NCBI GenBank assembly: GCA_000314955.1
Contig: BAEM01000034.1
Location: 214,155-278,154, forward strand
Length of the DNA: 64,000 bases
Origin: Paraglaciecola chathamensis S18K6
GTDB lineage: Bacteria; Pseudomonadota; Gammaproteobacteria; Enterobacterales; Alteromonadaceae
Direction: 5' to 3'
The notes beneath the pieces are model-generated. The model did not search any database, was not told the DNA's origin, and saw only the letters and a list, made by a program, of their open reading frames with translations. Shown here piece by piece: positions 24,876 through 34,245 of this stretch; the first letter of the stretch is position 1; the number at the start of each line of letters is the position of its first letter. The position numbers and the translations under genes are program-made.

Positions 24876-26630
24876 TTATCTTTTATGAGATAACCCACTT
24901 GACGTTGCTACCGCTTTTTCATAACGATAAATTTTTAAATCAGGTGTAAGTGCACTTAACCCACATTTAGATTTTCGGGCATCGGCGGATAATAAAATCC
25001 AATTCTTGCGATGCGCATAACCTACCGGCTTTGCCTTTTGCAAATCAAAACATTTTCCAGAAATATTGTCTTCATCAACCAACACGTAGCGAGCGTCATC
25101 TCCTTGGCCCAACCAATGATAGGCAGTATTAACTTGTCTTGGAAGCTCAGAGTGGTAGCCGAAATGAACAACCGAATAAGGGGAAAATAAAATAAACTGT
25201 TCTGAAAAATTCACCAAGCCAATAGTGACATTCTGCTCTTTTACGATAGCTTGAATATTTCTAAAGATATTTTTGGGCGTTTTTACATCATCTAAAAGAA
25301 TGTAACCCCACGTACTGTATCCCACCATGAGTAGACTGATAAAAAGTGGCCAGGCCTGCCAAATCTTTTTACGTACGGTAAACAGTGATATTCCAACTCC
25401 TAGTGCACCGATAAAAAGAAAAAATAGCCATGGCGAAAGGCCATACTTATTTTCGAGCGCTAATAAAAATGTCAACTTTGCTAAACCAGCAAAGCCAACG
25501 CCTAACCATAAAATAGATAAAGCAGCGACCACAACCCAAAGCAAACGTGGCAAGCTCGTTTTGGATATCAGCTCTTTTACGTAGGGAGCACTAATTATAA
25601 CCAGCATAGGCAAAGCCGGCAGAATATACACACCTCGCTTACCCGGACTCACACTGAAAAACAACACTAATAATAAAATCCAAGTTGCTGGCAAAATAAT
25701 CCGTGCGTCGCAATTTTTAAATGCTTGATACCACTTAAGTAATAGCCAGGGCACAGCCACGCTGACAGGAAGCCAAAACAGAGGAATAACTTCAACCAAG
25801 TAATACCAAAATGGTTTTAAATGATGCCAAGAGTCAGCGTAACGAGTGACTGTTTGCCTAAATAAGATATTATCGCGATATTGAATCAAAGCAGGGTCTT
25901 GGCTTAACTCAACCTGGATCAACATAGGTACCAACCACAATCCAATCGCCAGAAACATAAATAATGGACCGGCCAACCAACGCCATACGTCATAGCGCTG
26001 CGCATGCATTGTTAAATTAACTGTGTTTGTCTTTCGTAAAAAATAATAAGGGAGCAACATCAAGACAGGAAGAAAACCAACCCCTTTCGTGATGACTCCT
26101 AAGCCCATAAAGAAAAATGCTAGATAGTACCAGAGCCAACGACGCTCAATTAATATAAAACGCAACAATCCATAACAGCCAATGGTAATCCAACAACTCA
26201 CCATAGCGTCGATTTGAGCAGTTTTTGACTGCAATAAAAATTGCACACTAAATAGTAAAAGCGCCCCTGCCGTTAATCCTACACGTTCACTCCAAAGACG
26301 TTTGCCTAGATCATAAACCAAAAATACAGTTAATAGGCTCGCCAATGCTGATGGGAGTAAAAACGCAATATGTATCGAGCCTGTTAGCACATAGAAAAAG
26401 GCAATTGCCCACATGAAAACAGGTGGCTTATCAGGATAATATTCGCCGCCTCTAGTAGGGAAAAGCCACTGACCGCTTTCAACCATTTCTTTCGCTATTT
26501 GAGCAAATCGCGGCTCGTCAGCAGGCCAAGGTTCTCTTAACCCCAACCCGATCAGAATCAGTGCTGCGGCTGTCAGTAAAAGTACAATGCCAGCAAACTG
26601 CTGTTGCCGCTTTCTATCGTTCATATTCAT
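24876..26630 (-). CDS. ArnT-like glycosyltransferase family 39 membrane protein
   Basis: A 584-residue membrane protein with about 12 helices. The N-terminal loop GLREPWPADEPRFAQIAKEMVESGQWLFP carries the DEPR motif with catalytic Asp/Glu typical of ArnT/PMT enzymes, followed by YYPDKPPVFMWAIA and KTAQIDAMVSCWI. ArnT transfers aminoarabinose from undecaprenyl phosphate to lipid A in the periplasm. No aminoarabinose biosynthesis genes (arnA, arnB, arnD) lie nearby, so the sugar may differ. The gene overlaps the VTT gene upstream by 17 bp and precedes eptA. A role in lipid A or envelope glycan decoration is inferred from the neighbours. Confidence 0.85.
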   Translation of the reverse strand: MNMNDRKRQQQFAGIVLLLTAAALILIGLGLREPWPADEPRFAQIAKEMVESGQWLFPTRGGEYYPDKPPVFMWAIAFFYVLTGSIHIAFLLPSALASLLTVFLVYDLGKRLWSERVGLTAGALLLFSVQFLLQSKTAQIDAMVSCWITIGCYGLLRFILIERRWLWYYLAFFFMGLGVITKGVGFLPVLMLLPYYFLRKTNTVNLTMHAQRYDVWRWLAGPLFMFLAIGLWLVPMLIQVELSQDPALIQYRDNILFRQTVTRYADSWHHLKPFWYYLVEVIPLFWLPVSVAVPWLLLKWYQAFKNCDARIILPATWILLLVLFFSVSPGKRGVYILPALPMLVIISAPYVKELISKTSLPRLLWVVVAALSILWLGVGFAGLAKLTFLLALENKYGLSPWLFFLFIGALGVGISLFTVRKKIWQAWPLFISLLMVGYSTWGYILLDDVKTPKNIFRNIQAIVKEQNVTIGLVNFSEQFILFSPYSVVHFGYHSELPRQVNTAYHWLGQGDDARYVLVDEDNISGKCFDLQKAKPVGYAHRKNWILLSADARKSKCGLSALTPDLKIYRYEKAVATSSGLSHKR

Positions 26631-27330
26631 TGGTATGTAGCGCGCTAACGTTTACTTTAGTCTCGTTGAGATGATCTGATTTACCGGTAAATTGATTGCG
26701 GTATTTTTTCAGAATATACGCACCAAGCAGACTGGCTAACAAAAATAGCAATACGCTCGCTATGAGGTTTGCACCAGAGCTCACTAATACCCCTTTTCCC
26801 ATCAGTGAAAAAATAATCATTTGGGGCAAATAACCTATGGTTGAACCAGTCACAAATGGCAAGACTCGAACTTGTGTTACGCCCGCAATAAGGTTGGTTG
26901 CTAAATTATTACCAACCGGCATCAAGCGCACCACTAACGATTTAACTAAAACATCCTGCTTTAAAAAACGATTTATCTGAGTCATTTTTTCTTTTAAGCG
27001 GATTTGAATAAAAGAGCGGGCAAAATATCGGGCGAAAAACACCACGACAATACAGCTCGTCGCAGCAGCAAGAGTCGAGTATAAACACCCTTGTACAACT
27101 CCGAAGGCGTAGCCCCCCATAAAGGCCACAAGTTGTCTAGGCAACCCAAAAGACATCAAACACACAGAAATGCCAAAGTAATTCACTACCCCAGCAAAAC
27201 CATTGTCACGTGTATGACTATCGATCCATTGCTGACTAAACGTATCACCGCATGGTAATTGTTCGCCAAATTGACCTAGTAAAAAGAGTAAACTAACCAG
27301 CAAAGTAAGCTTAACTAGATTGCTGTGCAT
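26614..27330 (-). CDS. VTT-domain (TVP38/DedA-like) membrane protein
   Basis: A 238-residue membrane protein of the VTT (SNARE-associated) family: GLPRQLVAFMGGYAFGVVQGCLYSTLAAATSCIVVVFFARYFA, then FLKQDVLVKSLVVRLMPVGNNLATNLIAGVTQVRVLPFVTGSTIGYLPQMIIFSLMGKG. The Arg in VVRLMPVGNN is a conserved position of the fold. DedA-like proteins are now linked to undecaprenyl phosphate or phospholipid flipping, which would suit an operon that uses lipid-linked sugars. It overlaps both neighbours (GT2 upstream by 20 bp, GT39 downstream by 17 bp). Confidence 0.85.
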   Translation of the reverse strand: MHSNLVKLTLLVSLLFLLGQFGEQLPCGDTFSQQWIDSHTRDNGFAGVVNYFGISVCLMSFGLPRQLVAFMGGYAFGVVQGCLYSTLAAATSCIVVVFFARYFARSFIQIRLKEKMTQINRFLKQDVLVKSLVVRLMPVGNNLATNLIAGVTQVRVLPFVTGSTIGYLPQMIIFSLMGKGVLVSSGANLIASVLLFLLASLLGAYILKKYRNQFTGKSDHLNETKVNVSALHTNEYER

Positions 27331-28066
27331 CTATTGATCCCCCCTCAGGATCCAACACAATGTCTGTGAGCTTACTGCGCTTCTGTAGCCACAAAACACC
27401 GGCTATATCCAATACTCCTGCTCCTAGGCGACCCAACATATTGTACTTAGAGCTTCCGTACGCTCGGTTTCTGTGATGTACATCCACAACCTTTACCGTT
27501 CCACCTTGACGGCGCACGAGTGCAGGGATAAAGCGGTGCATATGATCAAAATAAGGCAATGTGAGGAATGTTTGTTTGGGAAACACTTTCAAGCCACATC
27601 CTGTATCTGGAGTGTTGTCTCTGAGAATTTGACCCCGTATGCGATTCGCAACGCGTGACTGAAGCCGCTTCCAGGGAGTGTCTTTTCGGTTCTTGCGATT
27701 TCCTGCAATGCAAAAGTGAATTCCCTCGGGGAATGGTGCAGCATGTGCGATAAGTTTAGGGATATCCGCAGGATCATTTTGGCCGTCAGCATCAAGCGTA
27801 ACAATAAGCTCACCTTTTGCCTGCTTAACACCATTCCAAATGGCCGTGCTTTGTCCCACAGAATATAGATGCTTTATCGCCTTTACATGCTCAAAGCGAC
27901 TCAGGCTAAGCTCACGAATTTTTTGATAGGTTCTATCTGTACTACCATCATCTACATAGATAATTTCATAATCTGGTGTATCCACTAGCGCTTCACAGAT
28001 TTCTCGCACCAAAGGCTCTATGTTTTCTTCTTCGTTTTTTGCCGGTATCACTATTGAAATTTTCAC
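27311..28066 (-). CDS. Glycosyltransferase family 2 (polyprenyl-phosphate sugar synthase type)
   Basis: A 251-residue GT2 enzyme. I start at GTG 28066 (MKISIVIPAKNEEENIEPLV), which has GAGGG upstream and matches the family N-terminus; an in-frame GTG at 28102 adds 12 residues. Motifs are YVDDGSTDRTYQKI, LDADGQNDPADIPKL (DAD metal site) and TGCGLKVFPK. It lacks the two C-terminal membrane helices of ArnC, so it resembles soluble dolichyl-phosphate mannose synthase-like enzymes, including those that charge undecaprenyl phosphate for lipid A glycosylation. First gene of the operon GT2-VTT-GT39-eptA-dgkA. The donor sugar is not deducible. Confidence 0.85.
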   Translation of the reverse strand: MKISIVIPAKNEEENIEPLVREICEALVDTPDYEIIYVDDGSTDRTYQKIRELSLSRFEHVKAIKHLYSVGQSTAIWNGVKQAKGELIVTLDADGQNDPADIPKLIAHAAPFPEGIHFCIAGNRKNRKDTPWKRLQSRVANRIRGQILRDNTPDTGCGLKVFPKQTFLTLPYFDHMHRFIPALVRRQGGTVKVVDVHHRNRAYGSSKYNMLGRLGAGVLDIAGVLWLQKRSKLTDIVLDPEGGSIDAQQSS

Positions 28067-28194
28067 ACAACCCTCTATTGTCGAATTGACATACGTTTCC
28101 ACCCATTCGGCGACTTCAAAACAGTATCAAGCGAAACTTAAGGTTAACTGACGATAAACTTTACGTTCATTTTAGGCTTCTACCCTCAGCGAAT

Positions 28195-28216
28195 CTTAAG
28201 AAAGCTGAGGTATACT
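28195..28216 (+). promoter_or_regulatory. Promoter-like element of the two-component operon with CTTAAG box
   Basis: A -10 box TATACT (28211-28216) lies 30 bp upstream of the regulator ATG. There is no good -35 box; CTTAAG (28195-28200) sits just upstream, and a second CTTAAGGTTAAC begins at 28137 nearer the divergent GT2 gene. PmrA-type regulators bind direct repeats of CTTAA type, so activation and autoregulation by the neighbouring response regulator are plausible. Confidence 0.45.
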
Positions 28217-28245
28217 AGAGGTATGAAAAAAACAGGCGAAACGTC

Positions 28246-28935
28246 ATGAGAATACTACTAATCGAAGACTCAGCTACCCTCAGGAACAGCTTAAGCCTTG
28301 GGCTTGATAAACTCGGGTATTCTGTAGATGTTGCAGCTGATGGCACCACAGGCCTCAGCATGGCACTGATGGGTGACTACGAAATTGTTATTCTTGATCT
28401 TATGTTGCCAGAACTTGATGGTCTGGCCATTTTAAAAGCCTTAAGAAAAAGAAATCTAAACGTGCGGGTATTAATACTTTCCGCTCGTTCACAAACAGAT
28501 GATAAAGTCAGCGGTATTCTCTCTGGCGCAGACGATTACCTGACCAAACCTTTTTCATTTGATGAATTAAGCGCCCGCTTGGTAAGCCTGATGAGAAGAG
28601 GCCCTGCTACTCATGCAAATGATCGAATTGAAATTAATGATTTTGTGTTAAACCTCCAGACTAAATCCTTGAGTTACCACCAACAAGACATAGAGTTAAC
28701 ACCGAATGAATATAAAATCATTGAGTGTATGTTTTTGAATCGAGACCGTGTAGTGACTTCTGAAAGACTCAGTGAGTATCTGTCAGGCAATTATGACCAC
28801 ACCTCAAAGAATGCCATTGAAGCACATTTATCGTCGGCCAGAAAAAAGGCCAAAAACATAGGAGCATCTCTTCCTATCAAGAGCAAACGTGGCTTTGGTT
28901 ATAAAATAGTTGGGATAAATGAAGTCAATTCGTAA
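28246..28935 (+). CDS. OmpR/PmrA-type response regulator
   Basis: A 229-residue regulator with receiver domain (Glu/Asp in IEDS, phospho-acceptor Asp51 in VILDLMLPELDGL, Lys in DDYLTKPFSFDEL) and a winged-helix DNA-binding domain in the C-terminal half (LTPNEYKIIECMFLNRDRVVTSERLSEYL, HLSSARKKAKNIG, IKSKRGFGYKIV). It is divergent from the envelope-modification operon and overlaps the sensor kinase gene by 17 bp. Position and domain type suggest a PmrA/VprA-like role controlling lipid A decoration; this is inferred. Confidence 0.9.
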   Translation: MRILLIEDSATLRNSLSLGLDKLGYSVDVAADGTTGLSMALMGDYEIVILDLMLPELDGLAILKALRKRNLNVRVLILSARSQTDDKVSGILSGADDYLTKPFSFDELSARLVSLMRRGPATHANDRIEINDFVLNLQTKSLSYHQQDIELTPNEYKIIECMFLNRDRVVTSERLSEYLSGNYDHTSKNAIEAHLSSARKKAKNIGASLPIKSKRGFGYKIVGINEVNS

Positions 28936-30343
28936 AACCTTAACCAGACGACTCTCAATTGTCATATCAATACTGGTTATAAGCGTATTGTTAGCAGCCG
29001 ACATTGGCGTAGATAACTGGGTGGAAAACGAGTTCAACCATGCCATGAAGGCTAAAATCGGCTTGCTTCAAACCTTAGTTAGACAAGATATAGACGGCAT
29101 AAACTTCCATTTCTCAGGCGAATATTTACCTGAGTTCAAAGGTGCTGACTCACCTGAGTATTTTCAGCTTTGGCATAGCAACAAAGCATTTAAAAAATCA
29201 GCTACGCTATCTTTGTACAAAGACAATCAATTACCGTTAATCGCAATCAATTTGAATGAGTTTGTCATTAATGACATGACCTTACCAGACGGACGTTCGG
29301 GAAGAATAGTCTACTCTAAATTTATCCCTCAAATGGAAGAAGAGTTAGTTGGCGAATCAAGGCCTGTAGCCCCACCGATGATCATTGCCTATGCAACATC
29401 TGTTGAACTATTGAACTTCACTTTATGGTTTATTGATGTCGCATTTATTCTGGCCTTGATCCTAGTCCCTCTCGTCGTCAGGTTTGTGGTAAAGAATACG
29501 GTATCTTATTCTTTAACTCCTCTTGATAACTTGAACGAAAAAATCAGAGAAATGCGTTTCAGTGATCCGCTATCTCGCACCGTTTTCGAAAACGATGTAG
29601 AAGAATTAACCCCTATCACAGACAGTATTAACCACTTCATCGAAGATAATTACTCACTGTATGTTCGCGAAAAACGGCTGACGTCTGATATTGCCCATGA
29701 ACTTAAAACCCCGGTCACTGAGTTAATTAACATGACCGAGGTCGCCCTGAAATTCCCAGGAGAAGATAGAATAGAAAAAGACTTCAAACCGACTGTTCTT
29801 CAAATCGCCAATCGAATGAAAAGTATTATATCTGGCTTGATGCTTCTTCAGAAATACAGTCATCAAAGTCTTCACTTAGCCGACAATATCAAGCTCGATG
29901 TGCTTATCGATAACATCACCGAGCAAAAGAATTTTAATAATATCTTTACCGACATTGAATCTACACCGTCGACCATTATCAAAAGTAATCGGATGGCCAT
30001 AGAGTCCATAGTGAATAATCTATTTGATAACGCCATCCAGCACAGTAAGCTCGAAACGCCCATCAACGTAGCCTTGATAAGCAATAAACAAGGAAAAATT
30101 AAGTTCACTATCAGCAATGTAATGAAGGTTTCACTTACCGAGGGTGATCTCTCGCAGATGTTCGATCCCCTCTGGCAAAAAGACAACGCAAGAAGTTCAG
30201 AGAACAACTTTGGGCTAGGCCTCTGTATCGTTAAAACCCTTTGTGATGCTGTTAACGCTGAAATTTCAGTGAGTATTGAAGAAATGAAAATATTTTTTAG
30301 TGTCACCTTCCCTATAAATCCAATGAGTGCCACTGAGCGTTAG
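28919..30343 (+). CDS. Sensor histidine kinase, partner of the divergent-operon regulator
   Basis: A 474-residue kinase with a membrane helix near residues 10-30, a periplasmic sensor segment of about 130 residues, a second helix near 165-185 (FTLWFIDVAFILALILVPLVV), a HAMP-like linker (SLTPLDNLNEKIREM), the phospho-acceptor motif SDIAHELKTPVTELINM and an HATPase domain with NNLFDNAIQHSK and NNFGLGLCIVKTLC. The periplasmic loop is acidic (GEYLPEFKGADSPEYF), a feature compatible with sensing cations or cationic peptides. Translation is coupled to the regulator. Confidence 0.9.
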   Translation: MKSIRKTLTRRLSIVISILVISVLLAADIGVDNWVENEFNHAMKAKIGLLQTLVRQDIDGINFHFSGEYLPEFKGADSPEYFQLWHSNKAFKKSATLSLYKDNQLPLIAINLNEFVINDMTLPDGRSGRIVYSKFIPQMEEELVGESRPVAPPMIIAYATSVELLNFTLWFIDVAFILALILVPLVVRFVVKNTVSYSLTPLDNLNEKIREMRFSDPLSRTVFENDVEELTPITDSINHFIEDNYSLYVREKRLTSDIAHELKTPVTELINMTEVALKFPGEDRIEKDFKPTVLQIANRMKSIISGLMLLQKYSHQSLHLADNIKLDVLIDNITEQKNFNNIFTDIESTPSTIIKSNRMAIESIVNNLFDNAIQHSKLETPINVALISNKQGKIKFTISNVMKVSLTEGDLSQMFDPLWQKDNARSSENNFGLGLCIVKTLCDAVNAEISVSIEEMKIFFSVTFPINPMSATER

Positions 30344-30364
30344 TATTCCCACTGAGCATTAGTA
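30330..30364. repeat. Two 16-bp direct repeats at the end of the kinase gene
   Basis: CCACTGAGCGTTAGTA (30330-30345) and CCACTGAGCATTAGTA (30349-30364) are 19 bp apart, and the first includes the stop codon of the kinase gene. A small tandem duplication; no function assigned. Confidence 0.5.
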
Positions 30365-30460
30365 CAAAGCAACGGTTGGCCATAAGCGAAAACAAGCTTG
30401 CACCTTCTCAGAAGCTTGCCATTTACACTGTCCTAACCAACACATAATGACTTAATAGAT

Positions 30461-31654
30461 TTAAGCAAAGAAGATAAATACGCCATAAAAAATACTGGCG
30501 CATACGCCTATCGCTGAGACCCAGCCCAGTGCTTTCATGTGAGAAAACGCTTGGCGCCAAATACGTCTGCGCGGTTTTAGTTCATGGCGTGATATACGCG
30601 CCACACGCATACCGTACATATAGGTGCCTGTCACGGTGAGGCCCGTCAGAAAAAGGCCAAACAAAAAGTACACTATTTTACTGAACATGCCCCCCCAAAC
30701 GCCAAAATGTAATGGGTCAGCCGCTTCTGAAATACGGTTATGTACGCTTAAGTCACGGCCATCTTGGTGTTGAATAAGCTGCCCTGTAGCAGGGTCAAAG
30801 GTCACGAAATTCGCTCTGGGGCGCACGAGTACAGCGCTCCCTTGGCCCTGAATTTCAATCACGTCTGATGACGCCTGGGCAAAATTAACCCTTTCAATAG
30901 CCAGTTCAGGATACGCCCGCTGCGTTTGCACCAGCATGGCCGCAAATGTAGGTACGCTGGGCATCGTTTGTTTAGCTAACGCCTCTGTACTGGTTGCCGT
31001 CAAACGTGCAGGGCTTGTGGCATTGGCCCCCCAACGTTCTGCCAAATACCAGCAACCCGTTACACTGATGATCAGCAAAAACCATAAGCTCCACACCCCA
31101 ACCAAACGATGAAGGTCAACCCAACGGGTTTTACGATGTTGCCAGCGTGGCTTTCTAAAAAAGTGTGTCCACCAGCTTTTATAGATATACAAACTAGACA
31201 CCAGCACCGCCAACAGCACCACAGCAAACAAACTCACCACCGTGATACCTAGGGTGAGTGGCAGCATTAGGTGACGATGCAGCATACGAAAAAAACGCTG
31301 CCAGTTAAGCCAGCGCCCATCTCCTAAGAACTTCCCTGAGGTAGGGTGAAAAAACAGGCGGTGTCGCTGCCCATCAACATCAAGGTAAATGACTTCAGCG
31401 CTATACCAGCGATGCAAAGGGGCTTGAATAGAGCGCAACGAATTGACAGGTACTTGTTGCTGAGCACTGGCGTAGACGTTCTGCCAGTTCATACTATCAA
31501 CGCTTGATGGTGCAACCCGTTTGGCCGGGTTAGCTAACCAATCTAGCTCGTTAGAAACAACAGCCAATGTGCCGGTCAGTACGATAAAGCACAGCATAAT
31601 AGCCAGCTTCACTCCAAGCCAACTGTGAACGCTAAACCAATTCGCTCTATTCAA
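30461..31654 (-). CDS. PepSY-associated TM protein (iron-regulated membrane protein)
   Basis: A 397-residue inner-membrane protein with four helices: near residue 10-30 (SWLGVKLAIMLCFIVLTGTLAVVSNEL), 135-160, 190-210 (GVWSLWFLLIISVTGCWYLAERWGA) and a C-terminal pair (FSKIVYFLFGLFLTGLTVTGTYMY, then WVSAIGVCASIFYGVFIFF). Periplasmic PepSY segments lie between helices. Conserved His residues (SVHSWLGV, HRHLMLP, DLHRLVGVW) suggest heme binding as in ferric-siderophore reductases of the FpvG/PiuB type. It follows the siderophore receptor gene by 46 bp on the same strand and probably reduces Fe(III) released from the siderophore. Confidence 0.85.
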   Translation of the reverse strand: MNRANWFSVHSWLGVKLAIMLCFIVLTGTLAVVSNELDWLANPAKRVAPSSVDSMNWQNVYASAQQQVPVNSLRSIQAPLHRWYSAEVIYLDVDGQRHRLFFHPTSGKFLGDGRWLNWQRFFRMLHRHLMLPLTLGITVVSLFAVVLLAVLVSSLYIYKSWWTHFFRKPRWQHRKTRWVDLHRLVGVWSLWFLLIISVTGCWYLAERWGANATSPARLTATSTEALAKQTMPSVPTFAAMLVQTQRAYPELAIERVNFAQASSDVIEIQGQGSAVLVRPRANFVTFDPATGQLIQHQDGRDLSVHNRISEAADPLHFGVWGGMFSKIVYFLFGLFLTGLTVTGTYMYGMRVARISRHELKPRRRIWRQAFSHMKALGWVSAIGVCASIFYGVFIFFA

Positions 31655-31700
31655 TTTGCACTATCCAAGGTGTCCCGCCAATGCCTTTATCCCAAATGCG

Positions 31701-33833
31701 CTAAAAGTCGTATTTTAACTGGGCAATGATTTCTCTTGGTTGCCCGGGAAAATGACCATTTCGCTGGCTAAAACCACTGACTGCATACTCTTTGTCAAAT
31801 ACATTATTCACGTTTAGGCTAAACAGTATGTTGTCCCATTTGGTTGTCCAACTGGCGTCAAATACCGTAAACGCTTTGACCTTTTGCGCGTCCGAGCTGA
31901 TTTGCTCACCCACGTAGTTCACCCCAAGGGCAACAGACGAATTGATACTATGCAAGGCATAGCGTCCCCATAATCCTGCTTGATGACGGGGTGCATTCAC
32001 AAAGCGATCGCCTTCCCCAAAGGTATTGTTTGAACTACCGTCAACCACTATCGTGTCGTTATACGCATAGTTGGCGGTGATACTTAATTCATCGGTAATA
32101 TCACCGACTAAGGTAAACTCAGCGCCGTCGCTTTCCACCACCCCAAAATTGATCAACGCCGATTGGGTGTCGTCATTCTCTCCTGCTATATAATCTGGGT
32201 TGCTGGCCACTAAGTTTTCTTTGCTGATGTGATACACAGCAAAGGTGGTCATAATACTGCCGCCCAACCATTCGTTTTTAACCCCAAACTCTATCGAATC
32301 ACCGGTCACAGGTTTAAGATCTGTCACGCTGGCATCCGCTTGGTCCGTGGCGTCTACCGGGTTAAAGCTTTCAGAGTAATTAGCATACAACGACATACTA
32401 GTCGTTGGCTTAAAGGTTAAACCAGAGCGAAACGTCACATCTTGATCACCGTACTCATAGCCGCTTTCTTTGTCTCTTTCATCAAAGTGATCAAAGCGAG
32501 CACCTAGCATCAGTGTCCATTTATCGGCTAGCTGTATCATGTCTTGTAGGTACAAGCCTTGGCGGTTACGCCGAATACCGTCTCTATTTTGATCTGTCAG
32601 GTTGTAGGTACTTGGGTCGGTTTCACCGTAATTAAGCTCAAAAATATTCAGATTACCAACACCATCGGCTTCATAGCGAGCACGAAGGTAGTCATAGTCG
32701 GAGTCTAAATAATGCCAATCACCACCAAATAATAATTGGTGGTCCATGCCAGCAACGCTAAAGTCATAAACAAAATCCGTGGTCAAACTCACTTCATCAT
32801 TCGCACGGTATTGAGAGCGATATTCTCTGCGTATCGTTTCATCCTCGATATTAGCTTCGCCATCTCCATTTACGTCCACCCAACTGCGAGACTCGTGGTA
32901 CGCCTGATCGCGTTCATTGGTCATCAATCTTAGGGTTGAGTTAACGCTAAATGTGTCACTGAATGTATGCTCAAGCTGTGATTGCACGACCCAAGCCTCA
33001 AGATCCTGAAAATCACTTTCTTCGTTGGCGTTGTAACTCCGGTCAACCAGGAAATTACCATTATCATCCACCGGTACGCCACGTAATCTGTGCCCCCCAA
33101 GGTTTTGTACAATGTAATCAAACGTAGTGGTTAAACGCGTGTCATCACTAAAGTCATGCAATAGGCCGCCAACCAATTCGATGTTTTCCATGTCAGCATT
33201 ATTGCGAAAGCTATCTTGAGATTCATAAAAGCCACCTAAGCGATATGCCGTGGTGTCACTTAACCCACCTGTAGCTTGGGCTGAGATCCCCAGTAGGTCA
33301 TAATTACCAACGGTCAGGTTGACATCAGCAGACTCATTGAAGGTGGGCTTTTTGGTTACGTAATTGATCATACCTCCAGGCTCACCACCGCCATAAAGTG
33401 CAGCGGCTGGGCCTTTGAGTACTTCTACTCTGGCAACATTAAATAAATCAGGCACGCTAAATCCTGAATACGGATCGCCTCTCACGCCGTCATAAAACAC
33501 ATTGCCATCATCGCGAAAACCACGAAAGGTCACGCCTGAATAGCTGTATTCGCTAACCCCTGCAATCGAGCGATACAAGTCCGTAATATCACGGGCTGCT
33601 TGGTCAGAGATAAGCTGAGCGGTAAGCACCTGAGCTGACATAGGTATATCAAGAAGATCTGCATCCGTTTTAGTGCCCAACTTAGTGCGGGTGTCTAAAT
33701 AAAATTGCTGCGCACGCCCCGTCACTTCTAAATGCTCAATGTCTTCATTTTGGCCTTGGGCTACTGCCCCAGAACTCAAACTTAAGGCGGTTATACCTGA
33801 TAAAAAACAACTGAAAGAAACGTTGCGAGCCAT
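31701..33833 (-). CDS. TonB-dependent siderophore receptor
   Basis: A 710-residue outer-membrane receptor of the TIGR01783-like ferric siderophore group. It has a signal peptide (residues 1-25, ending GAVAQ), a TonB-box/plug region (DIPMSAQVLTAQLISDQAARDITDLYRSIAGVSEYSYSGVTFRGFRDDGNVFYDGVRGDPYSG, VEVLKGPAAALYGGGEPGGMINYVTKKP) and a barrel ending PREIIAQLKYDF with the terminal Phe. It is too divergent for me to name the siderophore. A Fur-box match lies 58 bp upstream of the start, and the PepSY protein gene follows. Confidence 0.9.
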   Translation of the reverse strand: MARNVSFSCFLSGITALSLSSGAVAQGQNEDIEHLEVTGRAQQFYLDTRTKLGTKTDADLLDIPMSAQVLTAQLISDQAARDITDLYRSIAGVSEYSYSGVTFRGFRDDGNVFYDGVRGDPYSGFSVPDLFNVARVEVLKGPAAALYGGGEPGGMINYVTKKPTFNESADVNLTVGNYDLLGISAQATGGLSDTTAYRLGGFYESQDSFRNNADMENIELVGGLLHDFSDDTRLTTTFDYIVQNLGGHRLRGVPVDDNGNFLVDRSYNANEESDFQDLEAWVVQSQLEHTFSDTFSVNSTLRLMTNERDQAYHESRSWVDVNGDGEANIEDETIRREYRSQYRANDEVSLTTDFVYDFSVAGMDHQLLFGGDWHYLDSDYDYLRARYEADGVGNLNIFELNYGETDPSTYNLTDQNRDGIRRNRQGLYLQDMIQLADKWTLMLGARFDHFDERDKESGYEYGDQDVTFRSGLTFKPTTSMSLYANYSESFNPVDATDQADASVTDLKPVTGDSIEFGVKNEWLGGSIMTTFAVYHISKENLVASNPDYIAGENDDTQSALINFGVVESDGAEFTLVGDITDELSITANYAYNDTIVVDGSSNNTFGEGDRFVNAPRHQAGLWGRYALHSINSSVALGVNYVGEQISSDAQKVKAFTVFDASWTTKWDNILFSLNVNNVFDKEYAVSGFSQRNGHFPGQPREIIAQLKYDF

Positions 33834-33890
33834 TAATTAAACTTCCTACTCAAAATGTGGACCGGAAAAAGGCGCACACCATACAGTTAA

Positions 33891-33905
33891 TGAGAATGAT
33901 TTTCA
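33891..33905. promoter_or_regulatory. Fur box
   Basis: TGAGAATGATTTTCA matches the 7-1-7 Fur motif TGATAATNATTATCA at 12 of the 14 defined positions. It lies 58 bp upstream of the siderophore receptor start and predicts repression when iron is sufficient. Confidence 0.75.
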
Positions 33906-34084
33906 ATTGCGATATGATGTTTATTCAGTAGTTTTTGTGATTAAATAAGAATGATTCACTATTTGAAACCTCAAAGGCGTGAAATTCAGCAAGTCTAACT
34001 AGGTAAGTATTCTACACGTCTGTATTTAGCGCTCGTCGGGCGTTTAAATACTTGCTATATTGCGCGCCATATATAGGTTTTATG

Positions 34085-34245
34085 CTGTGCTTATTTCGGA
34101 TTTAACGAATATGACGAAGGCGTAAATTAAATGGGAATCTGGTGAGATACCGGAACTGTACCCGCAACTGTAAACAAGTTTCAGGTATCGCGATACACAG
34201 CGAATACCGGCTTGTAAGTCAGATACCAGCCTTATCTTTCATTTT
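34085..34245 (+). ncRNA. Cobalamin (AdoCbl) riboswitch
   Basis: The leader contains the conserved core GGGAATCTGGTGAGATACCGGAACTG as separate blocks (GGGAATCTGGTG, ACCGGAA-CTG), then ACCCGCAACTGTAAAC and a B12-box equivalent GTAAGTCAGATACCAGCC at 34214-34231. It precedes the btuD-like gene by about 110 bases. ATACACAGCG (34193-34202) is perfectly complementary to CGCTGTGTAT (34301-34310) downstream, and GGGAATA (34255-34261) to TATTCCC (34309-34315), so mutually exclusive pairings could form the switch. No T-run terminator is seen, so control of translation or Rho-dependent control is more likely. The exact 5' boundary is uncertain. Confidence 0.88.

Noticed and set aside
33941..33960. Second Fur box upstream of the siderophore receptor
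   Set aside because: TAAGAATGATTCACT matches the motif at only about 9 of 14 positions, too weak to list as a site.
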